A DNA stretch of 10,000 nt from Trachelipus rathkii. Lineage: Eukaryota; Arthropoda; Malacostraca; Isopoda; Trachelipodidae. The notes below the pieces were generated by a model. That model saw nothing but the letters and a program-made list of their open reading frames with translations. It was not told the origin of the DNA and searched no databases. Positions 1-8,149 of this stretch are shown one piece after another (positions within the stretch are counted from its first letter, which is position 1; each line of letters opens with the position of its first letter). Both the position numbers and the translations under genes were made by a program. The stretch lies in the NCBI GenBank assembly GCA_015478945.1, contig JABUQX010099282.1, forward strand, positions 1-10,000, in the 5' to 3' direction.

Positions 1-598
1 AAGGGAGGAGGTGAGAACCAGCTACACTCCTCAAAGGAGGAGAGATGAGGTAAAATTGAGTAATACTTTTCAAAAGAAAAGAGAAGACGTGAAGACGGGG
101 TATGGTATATCGAAGTTTAAGGGCACCTTAAAGAAGATGTCCGCCCAGGAGTTAAAAGAACACTATGTGTGCTTCTTTTGTGAATCAGTGGGTCATTCGT
201 CCCAAGCATGCCGCTGGGAATGGCCGTACTGCCGAGAATGCATGGCATACCATCGAAGGGGGTCGCAACCTAAGTGTAGAGGAGCACCGCCCTGGAGACC
301 TACCCCAGAAACCCCACTGATGTTCACTCCATACAACAGCAAGATTGATATGGAAAAAGGGGTAAGAGCGAGAAAGCCAGAGTCTTACAACCCAGACAGG
401 CGAGGGCCCAGGACCTTTTCCAAGAAAAAGGGAGGGTACAAGCCCCGAGATGGGAAAGTACAGACTAACGCGAGAGTATATATGGCTGAGAGCCAGCCAA
501 GAGATTTTGAGGTGAATGAAGAAGTGGAGTATGGTGATGAGATGTATGAAGGTGAACTTTCTCATCCTCAGGATAGGATAGAGAAAGAAAATTTTTAG
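1..598 (+). CDS. gag: Gag polyprotein, C-terminal part with CCHC zinc knuckle (5' partial)
   Basis: This is the nucleocapsid end of a retrotransposon Gag, the protein that binds and packages element RNA. Counting residues from the GTG codon at 11, a perfect zinc knuckle C-x2-C-x4-H-x4-C spans residues 54-67 (nt 170-211). It is followed by a second Cys/His cluster, C74-x2-C77-x3-H81-x7-C89, with non-classical spacing. The flanks are rich in Lys and Arg, as expected of an RNA-binding nucleocapsid, and the last 40 residues are acidic. The frame is open to the first base of the window, so the GTG at 11 is not the real start and the capsid region lies upstream. The TAG stop at 596-598 sits directly behind a -1 slippery heptamer. 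The frame is unbroken in this window. Confidence 0.85.
   Translation, partial: REEVRTSYTPQRRRDEVKLSNTFQKKREDVKTGYGISKFKGTLKKMSAQELKEHYVCFFCESVGHSSQACRWEWPYCRECMAYHRRGSQPKCRGAPPWRPTPETPLMFTPYNSKIDMEKGVRARKPESYNPDRRGPRTFSKKKGGYKPRDGKVQTNARVYMAESQPRDFEVNEEVEYGDEMYEGELSHPQDRIEKENF
589..595 (+). promoter_or_regulatory. Programmed -1 ribosomal frameshift site between gag and pol
   Basis: The bases read A AAT TTT in the gag frame, which fits the canonical X XXY YYZ slippery heptamer, and the gag stop TAG follows immediately at 596-598. Slipping back one base continues at codon 595-597, and that frame is open through the protease with no stop. Metaviruses and retroviruses commonly make Gag-Pol by -1 slippage, so both the sequence and the frame relation support the call. 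The 80 bases downstream are purine-rich and I cannot identify a convincing stem or pseudoknot at the usual spacing, so the stimulatory structure is not shown. Confidence 0.75.
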
Positions 599-1341
599 AA
601 TCGGGCAAAGAGAAGAGACGTGTGAAAAAGAAGTTTAAAGATAGGGTGAAAAGATGGGAAGTTAGGGAAAAAAGAAAAGAAGTCGTACAGCAACCTTTTA
701 GGCTGGGACGACACTTTTACACGAATGTCTATCTTGCTCCATCGATGAGTAGTAAGGAGGCGAAGACCAAAGTTTTGGTTGACACCGGATCTAGTGTTAG
801 TATTGTCACAGCCCGACGGCTCAAACAATTGGAAAAAGAGGGAAACTTTAAAGTAGCCCTCCGAAAAACCGATTTAGTAGTACAGGGGGTGAACAATAAG
901 CCAACGGTATTAAAGGGAGAAATACAGCTATATCTTCGCCTACATGAAAGACATTACCTCACTACCTTTCAAGTGAGTGATAACGATGGAGAGAATAGTT
1001 GGGATATTCTTTTGGGTAGCAATGTTTTGTCTAACATTCCCATAACTTTGAACTTCTTTTCTGCAAAAATGTCTATCAAGGAAGATAGAGAGGTAGACGT
1101 TCCGATCTTTGCCGATCCACTCGGAATTTATTTGGTTAGAGAATTTTCTGATGGGAATCTTAAAAGAATAAGAGACCTCAAGAAAAAGGAGGAGAAGTTA
1201 CCCCAGGCCCGAGGGCCTAGAAGGGGGGGAACCAAGGATTCGAACCAAATTTTCGCTAAACCACCCGCACGTGCTGCGGATAAGCATCTTTTTCCTAGGG
1301 AGGCCGCCTTGCCAGTTAAAAACGTACGCAACGCGGAATAA
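595..1341 (+). pseudogene. pol: Pol N-terminus: retrotransposon aspartic protease, frame ended by a 1-nt insertion
   Basis: This is the retropepsin-like protease that cuts Gag-Pol; it works as a homodimer, each chain giving one Asp. Read from 622 (first near-cognate codon GTG), the active-site motif Val-Asp-Thr-Gly-Ser has its catalytic Asp at residue 54 (nt 781-783). The flanking pattern L-V-D-T-G-S-S-V-S is typical. A hydrophobic ILLG stretch at residues 129-132 matches the second conserved protease motif. There is no ATG at the start, consistent with entry by -1 frameshift from gag rather than separate initiation. The protease core looks intact. The frame then runs into a 57-nt tandem repeat and stops at 1339-1341 because of a single extra base in the second repeat unit, so the stop is a mutation, not the natural end. 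Confidence 0.85.
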
Positions 1342-1440
1342 GCATCTTTCTCATAGGGAGGCCGCCTGGTCAGTTAGAAACGTACACGCCGCGGATGAAC
1401 CTCGCTCCTATAGGAAGGTCGATTTGTCTACATCCCAAGG
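1276..1440 (+). repeat. 57-nt (19-codon) tandem repeat in the pol spacer
   Basis: Unit 1 is 1276-1332, unit 2 is 1333-1390 (58 nt) and a diverged third unit starts at 1391. Units 1 and 2 share the blocks ATAAGCATCTTT, AGGGAGGCCGCCT and CAGTTAxAAACGTA at an offset of 58; unit 3 keeps GCGGAT, CCTATAGG and the following region (23 of 36 bases equal to unit 1 by my count). Upstream of base 1337 the offset between units 1 and 2 is 57, downstream it is 58, which places one extra A at 1337-1338. The encoded repeat follows a pattern like A-D-K-H-L-x-x-R-E-A-A in frame 1 for unit 1 and frame 2 for unit 2. The third unit's end is approximate. Confidence 0.82.
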
Positions 1441-2175
1441 GGGGAGGACAACCTCTTCAGTTCGAACTTCGAATAGGCAGCAAGTGCCTAAAAATGGAAA
1501 AAGAGATAGGGAAATTGTCTTGAAAGGAGAAGCTCAAGGGGAGCCAGACCAGATGAAAAGGAACAAGGTGGGCGTCATGAACCCACCCCTCACTCATCGC
1601 AGCGCTGATTCCAGAGGGGCCAGACCCAAACTCAAGCACACTCCCTCAAATTTGGAAGAAAATTTGGGCAAATCCGAAGATTTGGAAGTTTTAGAGAGCG
1701 ATGACCATGAAGAAGATGGCCATTTGATGATTGATGAAGAAATTAAGATAAATTTAAAGGTAATTGAGAAGATTGTTTTGCCTAGTCAATCCTGCGGATA
1801 TCTAAAACTCCGACCGGAAACTCAAGATGATTTCGAACTGGAGCGAAAGTGTATACTGACACCAGCTTTCACTAAAGGACCATTGTACGTCGCGAACACA
1901 ATTAGTCCAGTGAGGGATAACACAGTTATCCTCAGTTATATAAATTTGAGTGACAAATCCTTTTATTTGCATAAAGGTGTGAATCTAGGAGAAGGGTATC
2001 CGATTATTAGCAAACCAATCAGGAGAAGCACAGACGATAGAGGACACCAGAGAACAGTTTCTGCCAATGTAGCTACCTGCTCAAAAGGTCTTACGAAGAC
2101 AGAGTTAAGGCGAGTGTACAAAGAAATCATCGAAGAGAAGATGTCAAAAGAAGATGCAGAAAACTGTCTGCTCGA
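1342..2175 (+). pseudogene. pol: Pol spacer between protease and RT, out of frame with both
   Basis: Read in frame 2, this stretch continues the Pol polyprotein between the protease and RT. The first part (1342 to about 1650) is basic, repetitive and probably disordered. The part from about 1700 has the alternating hydrophobic pattern, Pro-Ser-Gln turn and N-L-S-x-K-S-F-x-L-H-K-G-V motif usual in the domain just before RT in Gypsy elements; I base that on general family layout. The frame-2 reading is open from before 1271 to 2245, but from about 2176 on frame 1 is the meaningful one. The +1 change at 1337 and a -1 change near the A-run at 2175-2179 cancel out, so the ancestral Pol used a single frame here. 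Confidence 0.72.
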
Positions 2176-3969
2176 AAAACCCGTAGTATCTTGGAGGAAC
2201 ATTGTTTGGAGCTCCTCATGGACTACCATGATGTATTGGCACTAGATGATGATGCTGTCCCAGTCTGCCCGCTTCAGAAATTTAAGATTGAGCTGTTACC
2301 CGATGCCCCGAAGGTCATTTTTCGTAAACAATACAGATTACCGCACCGGTACTTGCAGGACATCGATGATTTCACCGATTCTGCACTGAAAAAGGGGTAC
2401 ATCAAAGCAGGATACAGCCCCCACTCGTCTCCGTTACTGGTGGTGGCCAAAAAGAACAGTTCAAAGCCTAGGGTGTGTCTGGATTACAGGTACCTCAACT
2501 CCCATAGCATTCAGGACGTGTTTCCTCTGCCTTCAATCGACGAGATTTTTACATCCCTAGGGGGTAATACTGTATTTACATCCGTAGATTTATTGGATGC
2601 ATACAACGCCTTGGAGATAGAAGAGGAGACGCAAAAGTTGATGGCATTTAGGACGAGGAAGGGCCTCTGGTGTCCCACTCGCTTGATGTTCGGCCATAAG
2701 AATGCTCCTAGCATTTATGCCCGCACAATGACAATGGCCTTAAATCATCTCCTAGGGCCTGTAGCACAAGTCTATCTAGACGACGTATTGGTGCTAGGAA
2801 GGAACGTGCCAGAACACTTTGAAAATTTGAAGAAAGTGCTCACCGCTTTCAGAGAAAATAAGCTGAGAATAAAATTATCCAAATGTAGTTTCCTACAATC
2901 AGCCGTTTTGTACCTGGGATTCAAGATAGGAAGACATGGAATTAGCCCAGATCCGGCCAAGGTAGAAACAATGAAGAGTTTCGTCCCTCCTACAAATGTG
3001 AAGGAGACACAGAGTTTACTTGGTTTCTTCTCTTATTTTCGCTTCCTCATAAAGGACTTTGCCGCGGTAGCACAACCTTTGTATGATTTGATAAAGAAAA
3101 ATGTCCCTTTCCTTTGGACGAAAAAACAACAACAAGCTTTCGACACCTTGAAAGAGAAACTAGTGGTGCAGCCACAACTAACTTTCCCTGATTACAGCAA
3201 AGAATTCTTCGTGAATACAGACGCCAGTAATTACGGAATCGGAGGAGTGTTATACCAACTGACAGATGAAGGGAAAGAGAAACCCTTATCTTTCGTGTCC
3301 CGGGTACTCAGAGGAAGTGAGTTAAATTATGATACGATCGAAAAGGAGTGTTTAGCCGTGGTGTTCTGCTTGCAAAAGTTCAGGAACACCATCTTCGGCT
3401 ATAAAGTCACTATCATCACTGACAACCAACCTATCATCACCGACAACCAACCTCTCTGCTTTATTTTTCGAAATAAACAGCAGACCGGCCGGTTAGCTAG
3501 ATGGAATCTACTAGTAAACAGTTTCTCACCCACCATAGTATATAAAAGAGGAAAGAATAATGTTGCCCCAGACTATCTGAGTAGGCACCCGGCATCTAAT
3601 GTGTTCCTGGTAAAAGAAATAGCGAAAACAGGGAAAACAGAGAAAGTAGAGAAAGCAGAAACAACAGAAAAGCTCCCTCGAATAGATTTCGCTTTGAGTC
3701 GGGAAAATTTCATCAAAGAACAAGAGAAATGTCCCCGTGTAGGAAAATTGGTGAAATGGGCCGAAGAGAATCCCAGAACACACCCACACATCTTAATAAA
3801 AGGCATCTTACATTACGCTGTGGAAGCAAAACCTTATCTTGTACATGTTCCGGATAGTATGATTTACAGTGTAATAGACCAGTGCCACGCTTCACTAGCT
3901 AGCGGGCACGGAGGTCAGCAAAGAACTGAAAAGAGAGTGGAGGAAAAATACTATTTTCCTGGTATTTAA
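2173..3969 (+). pseudogene. pol: Pol: reverse transcriptase, RNase H and start of integrase zinc finger
   Basis: This frame makes element cDNA from RNA and degrades the RNA strand. Numbering from the TTG at 2191, RT spans about residues 40-240: S-V-D-L-L-D has catalytic Asp133, F-G-H-K-N-A-P at 168-174 is the family's F-G-L-x-N-A-P motif with His for Leu, and Y-L-D-D at 195-198 gives Asp197 and Asp198. RNase H follows at about 335-465, with candidate acidic residues Asp344 (N-T-D-A-S), Glu386 (E-K-E-C-L-A-V), Asp411 or its duplicate Asp418, and Asp461 (A-P-D-Y-L-S-R). A Lys/Glu-rich linker at 475-495 leads to the integrase zinc finger, whose two His are at 566 and 573. The stop at 3967-3969 interrupts that finger and is a frameshift product, since coding continues in another frame. 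RT and RNase H look enzymatically plausible, apart from the insertion. Confidence 0.93.
3410..3451 (+). repeat. In-frame 21-nt tandem duplication in RNase H
   Basis: Bases 3410-3430 and 3431-3451 are identical except for one T-to-C change. The duplication adds seven residues and repeats the I-T-D-N-Q-P motif that carries the third catalytic Asp of RNase H (Asp411 and Asp418 counted from 2191). It keeps the reading frame. One silent difference between copies suggests it is not brand new, or is a recent copy plus one mutation. Confidence 0.9.
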
Positions 3970-4121
3970 AACTAGTTAAGAATATTGTAGTTCCAATGAT
4001 GTGTCATGCGCTCAGAACTAAGGGTCCTAAAACCCCCTGTCAGCGCGGAGATACAATCGTGCCGCTGCCCGTACCACACCCTTTCCCACGCGTTCATGTT
4101 GATCTAGTATTGGAAAATTAG
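3969..4121 (+). pseudogene. pol: Integrase fragment: end of zinc finger and first catalytic Asp
   Basis: After the stop at 3967-3969 coding sense continues in frame 3, starting within the A-run at 3968-3971. The stretch contains a C-H-A-L-R-T-K-G segment where integrases have the C-x2-C half of the HHCC zinc finger; only one of the two Cys is present, so the finger is damaged beyond the frameshift. Further on, R-V-H-V-D-L-V-L carries the first Asp of the DDE triad at 4101-4103. The TAG at 4119-4121 ends the frame, and sense resumes in frame 2 from about 4112. Confidence 0.75.
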
Positions 4122-4303
4122 CCGCTTGTACAGGTCAGGAGCAAATAATCTTAGTATTCGCTGACGTTCGTAAACACGTCTATGTTGAATTTAGTGGCAC
4201 TTGCAAGACGAAGAACGAGCGAAGAATGTTGGCCAGAGCCATTGCAAGAGAGGCATATGTAGAACATAGTGCTCCTCAAACTGCTTGTCTCTGACAATGT
4301 TCC
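4112..4303 (+). pseudogene. pol: Integrase catalytic core fragment, scrambled over frames
   Basis: Frame 2 from about 4112 to the TGA at 4292-4294 reads as integrase core, with a hydrophobic strand I-I-L-V-F-A-D-V and downstream helix-like sequence. The second DDE Asp is best seen in frame 3 as V-S-D-N, with GAC at 4293-4295, a few bases before sense returns to frame 2. So there are two more small indels between about 4280 and 4310. The order and spacing fit a retroviral-type integrase core, but no single frame covers it. Confidence 0.65.
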
Positions 4304-5305
4304 TTGGGAATTTACTATGATCAGGTATTAAAGACCTATGTAATGCGTGGGGTAAGAAGGTGGAATTTTGCCTTTACAAACATCGCCAAAATGGTGTTGT
4401 TGGAAAAGAATAAAATGCTGATATTTGAATCTTTCTTGCGACACTACGTGAATGCAAATCACCGAGACTGGGATAAGTACCTGAGCTTTGCCCAAATCGC
4501 TATCAATTCCGCGTATAATCGATCTATAGGGTCTTCTCCCCATTTCCTTCTGCATGGGTATATAAAAAGGCTCCCTTACGAGATGCCTGATTATGTATCA
4601 CCCTTTGTGAATAAGTCTGAGAAAATGAGATTCATTTCGGACGAAGTAGATACGATAGTAGAGAGGATCGATTATATAAGAGATTTGGCAAGAGAGAAGT
4701 TAGAAGCGGAAACCACAAAAACTTTGGAGCAACAACATAAAAGGGCCAAACAAAGAGAGTTCAAAATAGGAGATTATGTTTTCGTTAGAGCAGTTAAAAA
4801 GCCCCATCAAAGTTCGAAATTATGTGTCAAGTTTGACGGGCCATATATCGTCCAATGTTTGAGAGGACCTAACAAATTGATGGTGTATTGTTTAGATTCA
4901 GGCCGAACCTTCCCTGTCCATGTGGACAACGCCAAGGCGATCCCGGCAGAAAAGTTCACCGAGTCACATTTTGACTTTATGAATGATGAAGTCTGGAATC
5001 CCCATGCGGTGAAGGAAATGTTAAGCTCCAAAGAACAAAAAAGGGAAAGAATTGAGGAAAGACAACAGAGAAGCGACCCAGGAGTCTCTTCTGAGAAAGA
5101 AGAAGAAGAAGGAGAAGAGGAGGAAGAAGAAGAAGAAGGAGACGAAGAAGTAGAAGAAGTAGATGAAGTGGAAAAAATTTCTCCTCCCACAGATCAAGTG
5201 TCTTCCCAATATTCCATTTCCGAAATTCCCATAACGCCACAACATTCAGTCCGGACACAGCATACTTTCCAAACTTCGCCCAGTCCTCCCACAATCTCGC
5301 CATGA
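4304..5305 (+). pseudogene. pol: Integrase C-terminal half with GPY/F module and Glu-rich tail
   Basis: Integrase inserts the cDNA into the host chromosome. Counting from 4304, Glu34 in L-L-E-K-N-K is the likely third residue of the DDE triad; the normally well-conserved Y-H-P-Q and N-G stretch just before it (residues 20-32) is corrupted. Residues 55-105 (D-W-D-K-Y-L, A-Y-N-R-S-I-G-S-S-P, F-L-L-H-G) are the typical end of the core. K-I-G-D-Y-V-F-V at 154-161 and K-F-D-G-P-Y-I-V at 176-183 form the GPY/F module found after the core in many Gypsy integrases. Residues 263-290 are almost all Glu with a few Gly, Asp and Val, a disordered acidic tail. No chromodomain is seen. The first codon is not a real start; the segment continues integrase from upstream. 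The annotated stop may itself be a frameshift product. Confidence 0.88.
5095..5173 (+). repeat. GAA/GAG-rich low-complexity coding tract
   Basis: Almost only A and G, with repeated GAA and GAG codons, encode the Glu-rich segment of the integrase tail. It probably arose by microsatellite-like slippage within coding sequence. On the opposite strand it gives a false Ser-rich or Leu-rich open frame. Confidence 0.85.
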
Positions 5306-5460
5306 ATACTTACAACCCTTACCTTACCCCCCCACCTCAGCCGTTACCGAGTAGTACGAATCTTGGAGCCATCGCCGACTCGTGCAAAAAGCCTCGACCC
5401 GGTGAGAAACCTGAAGGAGAAAGTAAACCCGTGGAGAAAGAAGAAGAATTTAGCGAGTGA
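5302..5460 (+). CDS. Short Pro-rich and Glu/Lys-rich ORF overlapping the pol stop; unassigned
   Basis: An ATG at 5302 overlaps the pol stop as ATGA and opens a 52-codon frame ending TGA at 5458-5460. The product starts Pro-rich (a P-P-P-Q-P-L-P segment) and ends in a Lys/Glu-rich stretch. The same frame is open without an ATG back to about 5167, and that upstream reading also looks protein-like. So this may be the real tail of Pol after one more frameshift near the A-run at 5172-5177, rather than a third gene. There is no signal peptide, so it does not look like the start of an envelope gene. I do not recognise a family. Confidence 0.35.
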   Translation: MNTYNPYLTPPPQPLPSSTNLGAIADSCKKPRPGEKPEGESKPVEKEEEFSE

Positions 5461-6300
5461 GATTTGTAGAAAGAAGAGGGGGATACAGCGGATTAGTAGC
5501 CGAAGAGCGCGTCCAGACATGTTGAATTTAAGTTGGTTCCACTCCAAAAATTGGACTTCCAAAAAACTCCTCCACACTGCTGGTTCGGAGAAAAGAGTTA
5601 GACCCGTCTTTTATCCCCAATTCAACAAGATTGATTTCCAAGAAAACCCTGTTTCAAGAAATTTCTTGCAGGAGCCACCAGCCACACGAAGGTGAGGTGA
5701 TATGGAGCCTATTGGTGGCAGCCCTCCAAGAGGCAAGATTCCCCTGTGAATACTCTCCTATTTGCCCCAGTAAAAGATGGCCGCTACCCCATTCCCCCGG
5801 TCGTAGATTCATCTCCTAAGGATTTCATCCCCAGACAACAGAAAACAGGACCCTTCTTATCGGCCCCATAATTCTGTTTACTGGTCCTAGAGGATTCTAC
5901 ACCCCGCAGTTTACCCGAAGTCAACCAAGGCATGAAGGAAACAAGCTTTACAGCAAACAGCCCGAGCAAAGTGACCAACACGCGTAGACTTACAGCGAAG
6001 GATCCTTCCAGCCTGTCCACCTGTCGATTGGATTTGAACACCACAGTCCGTGGAGGGAAAACTTGGTATTTGACCTCCTGGTTACTAGTTCATCCCAATT
6101 TTGTATATACTTCTGTTATATTCCCTAGATTTGAGAGAAATTCTTTTAGTTTGTATAATGATTCTTCTTATTCTGTACGTTCTAAGAATCGATCTTTTAT
6201 ACTTTTAAGTGAACTTATGGAAACTACATTTCTGCTCGTCGATTTGTACGTGAAATTTTTTTTTTATTGTAATGTAAATACTATTGATTATTTTGGGTAA
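5461..6300 (+). pseudogene. Degraded coding remnant downstream of pol, unassigned
   Basis: Several short open stretches lie in different frames: 5363-5695 in frame 2, basic; about 5700-5868 in frame 1, Pro-rich with P-I-P-P-V-V-D-S-S-P; about 5890-5980 in frame 3, with G-F-Y-T-P-Q-F-T; and 5932-6300 in frame 2, ending hydrophobic and aromatic. Balanced composition up to about 6080 and word-like peptides suggest former coding sequence with frameshifts. It could be the end of Pol or a lost third gene before env. No motif, signal peptide or catalytic residue identifies it. From about 6080 the bases become T-rich and the open frame there may be chance. Confidence 0.35.
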
Positions 6301-8105
6301 AACCAGCGAATGGTTTGAATATAGTAGAGCATAATTTTAATAAAATATTCTTTGTAATATGTACACATTCTTTTAAAATTTAAGAAAATTATTCGTGTTA
6401 TAATAACATATTCATAAGTTATTTCTAATCTTATAATTTAGAACTTTAACTTCTATATATCTTATTTAATAGATTAATTTCAATACTATTTTCTTTACCA
6501 TTTTGCTATATAAATTCCAAAACTTTTTTTAAAAATATGTTCACTCTCAGAACAATTACATCAATTTTTTAATACATAACAAATTAGAATACAAAATATA
6601 AAATCCAAAAAAACTTTTTCTCTTTAATGAAAACTAAAATAATTTAATTAATTAAACTAATAAAAAAAAATTAGAAAGTAAGCTACTAATTAAAAATCAT
6701 TATTAATTAATTAATAATAAAACTAACTATTTAAATAAAGCAACTTAAGTTTTAAATTAAGATTTATAACTTTTATTAAAAAGATCTTACTTTTAATTTG
6801 AATTCACAGGTCGTGTTTTCTTCTGAAATTTATTTTACTTTATTGTTAATAAAAACCTAACTCCTTTTAATCTTAACCAATCTAATTTTAAAATTGTTAT
6901 TAAACATAATTAATCTACCTTTAAATATTCTCAAACCAATAATACATGTATTAATTAAAAATAGTTCATCATTAATTCAATACCATGTTTGATCTACTCA
7001 TCAATCTATCAACATCTCCAAACAATCTCAAAAACGAAAAATTAATAAACAAAATTATTCTACCTATTTATTTCTCTATATCTTAACTATAATTAACTTC
7101 AGTGAAGTATACCCTCTTATTATAATTATCTCCTAATTTCCTCCATACATTAAAAACAATCACCAATAGCAACTAATACTATACACCAACTCTCAAATGA
7201 ATCCTGTCAGGAAATTTCTGAAACCATTTTTTCTAAACTTTCAACACAATGATTTTCAAGAACTAGAAATCAAATAATGAATCCTTTTTAAAAATTTAAT
7301 CCCATAAAACTTAACTAATTAGTTATTACCTTTTATCTCTTCAATATCTAAAATAAGCTATTCCTCTTTTAATTTATAACTTCCTCAAACATTCCTCTTT
7401 TCACTCCTTCCCATAGTTATGAACTACTTCATAATATCAAACATCATTAATTATTCTCTACTTCAAACTTATATTACCCTAATAAAGTAAAACATTAAAT
7501 CTAATACTTCTTACTCAATAAACACTTTGATATATCTTACAAAAATTAATTCAATTTCCTTATTATTCAAATCTACTCACAATATTTAAACCAATTGGGA
7601 AGCATCAGGGCGTTAATAAATTTAATTGAACAAACTTTCATAATTATCATCAATCCACCAATTTATTGAAAAATTCACTTCCAATTATCTAAAATTAATA
7701 TAAACTTAACTCTCATACCTTTTTTTTCTCCAGTCTTTCTATTACCTTTCTTTTACTATAAATAACAATACAACTAATCTACATACATTTCATTCCTCTA
7801 TAAACAAAAAAACTTTATCAAACTTTCTTAAACTTATTCTTACTCATCAATCCTCATATATCCCTTATAACCTAATCACCATTAATTCCTTTTCATCTCA
7901 TTTCAAATACTTCATGGCAGCTTCAAGCCGATACCTTTTAATTACTAACCTTCTTTAAATCAATCTTTTCGAACTTATTTCACTTTTACATTAACCCCAA
8001 ATAATTACTATCTTTTTACATTATTAAATTTACTATACACTTATCTTAATTAATCTTCACACTATCTCTTCTACATTTATTCCTCAATTATCCTTTTTAA
8101 TAACC
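6301..8105. other. AT-rich, G-depleted non-coding region
   Basis: No credible gene is visible on either strand; frames are short and full of stops. The sequence is dominated by A and T, with C clearly more frequent than G on the + strand. G becomes rarer toward the right: by my reading 7734-7915 and 7972-8113 contain no G at all while C remains common. There are A/T microsatellite-like patches such as TAATTAATTAATAATA near 6700. An AATAAA at 6339-6344 could be a polyadenylation signal, but such hexamers are expected by chance here. I found no terminal inverted repeats or target-site duplication marking an insertion. Confidence 0.8.
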
Positions 8106-8149
8106 TCACATCAGTTTTGTTTTTTTTGTTTTTTTTTTACTTTCGATCA

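Larger units (their letters stand above)
1..5305 (+). mobile_element. Degenerate Ty3/Gypsy LTR retrotransposon, gag-pol internal region
   Basis: The order zinc-knuckle Gag, aspartic protease, reverse transcriptase, RNase H, integrase with a GPY/F module is diagnostic of Ty3/Gypsy (Metaviridae) elements; in Ty1/Copia the integrase precedes RT. All parts lie on the + strand and follow one another without gaps. Gag is open through the left window edge, so the 5' LTR, primer-binding site and most of gag are outside. The element is dead: pol changes frame at about 1337, 2175, 3967, 4115 and again between 4284 and 4304. The long RT/RNase H frame and clear motifs suggest a moderately old insertion rather than an ancient fossil. 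The 3' limit is uncertain; the env-like remnant at 9062-9974 may be the 3' end of the same element. Confidence 0.93.

Noticed and set aside
681..716. Small stem (GTCGT with ACGAC, inner AGC with GCT) downstream of the slippery site
   Set aside because: It starts over 80 bases from the heptamer, whereas stimulatory structures usually begin within about 10 bases.
1236..1246. Exact reverse complement of the tRNA T-arm B-box consensus, hinting at a minus-strand tRNA
   Set aside because: The T stem does not pair well, the only A-box-like stretch is about 10 bases away, and no acceptor or anticodon arm can be formed. The bases lie in pol coding sequence.
4807..5303. Ser-rich and Leu-rich minus-strand frames
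   Set aside because: They mirror the GAA/GAG tract of the integrase tail; the sense strand has clear GPY/F-type coding sequence.
5467..5481. Purine run that could be the polypurine tract before a 3' LTR
   Set aside because: It is not followed by a TG-type LTR start, and with the 5' LTR outside the window nothing can be compared. A- and G-rich runs are common in this element.
6339..6344. AATAAA polyadenylation signal
   Set aside because: It is in DNA so AT-rich that the hexamer is expected by chance, and no downstream GT-rich element or transcript end supports it.
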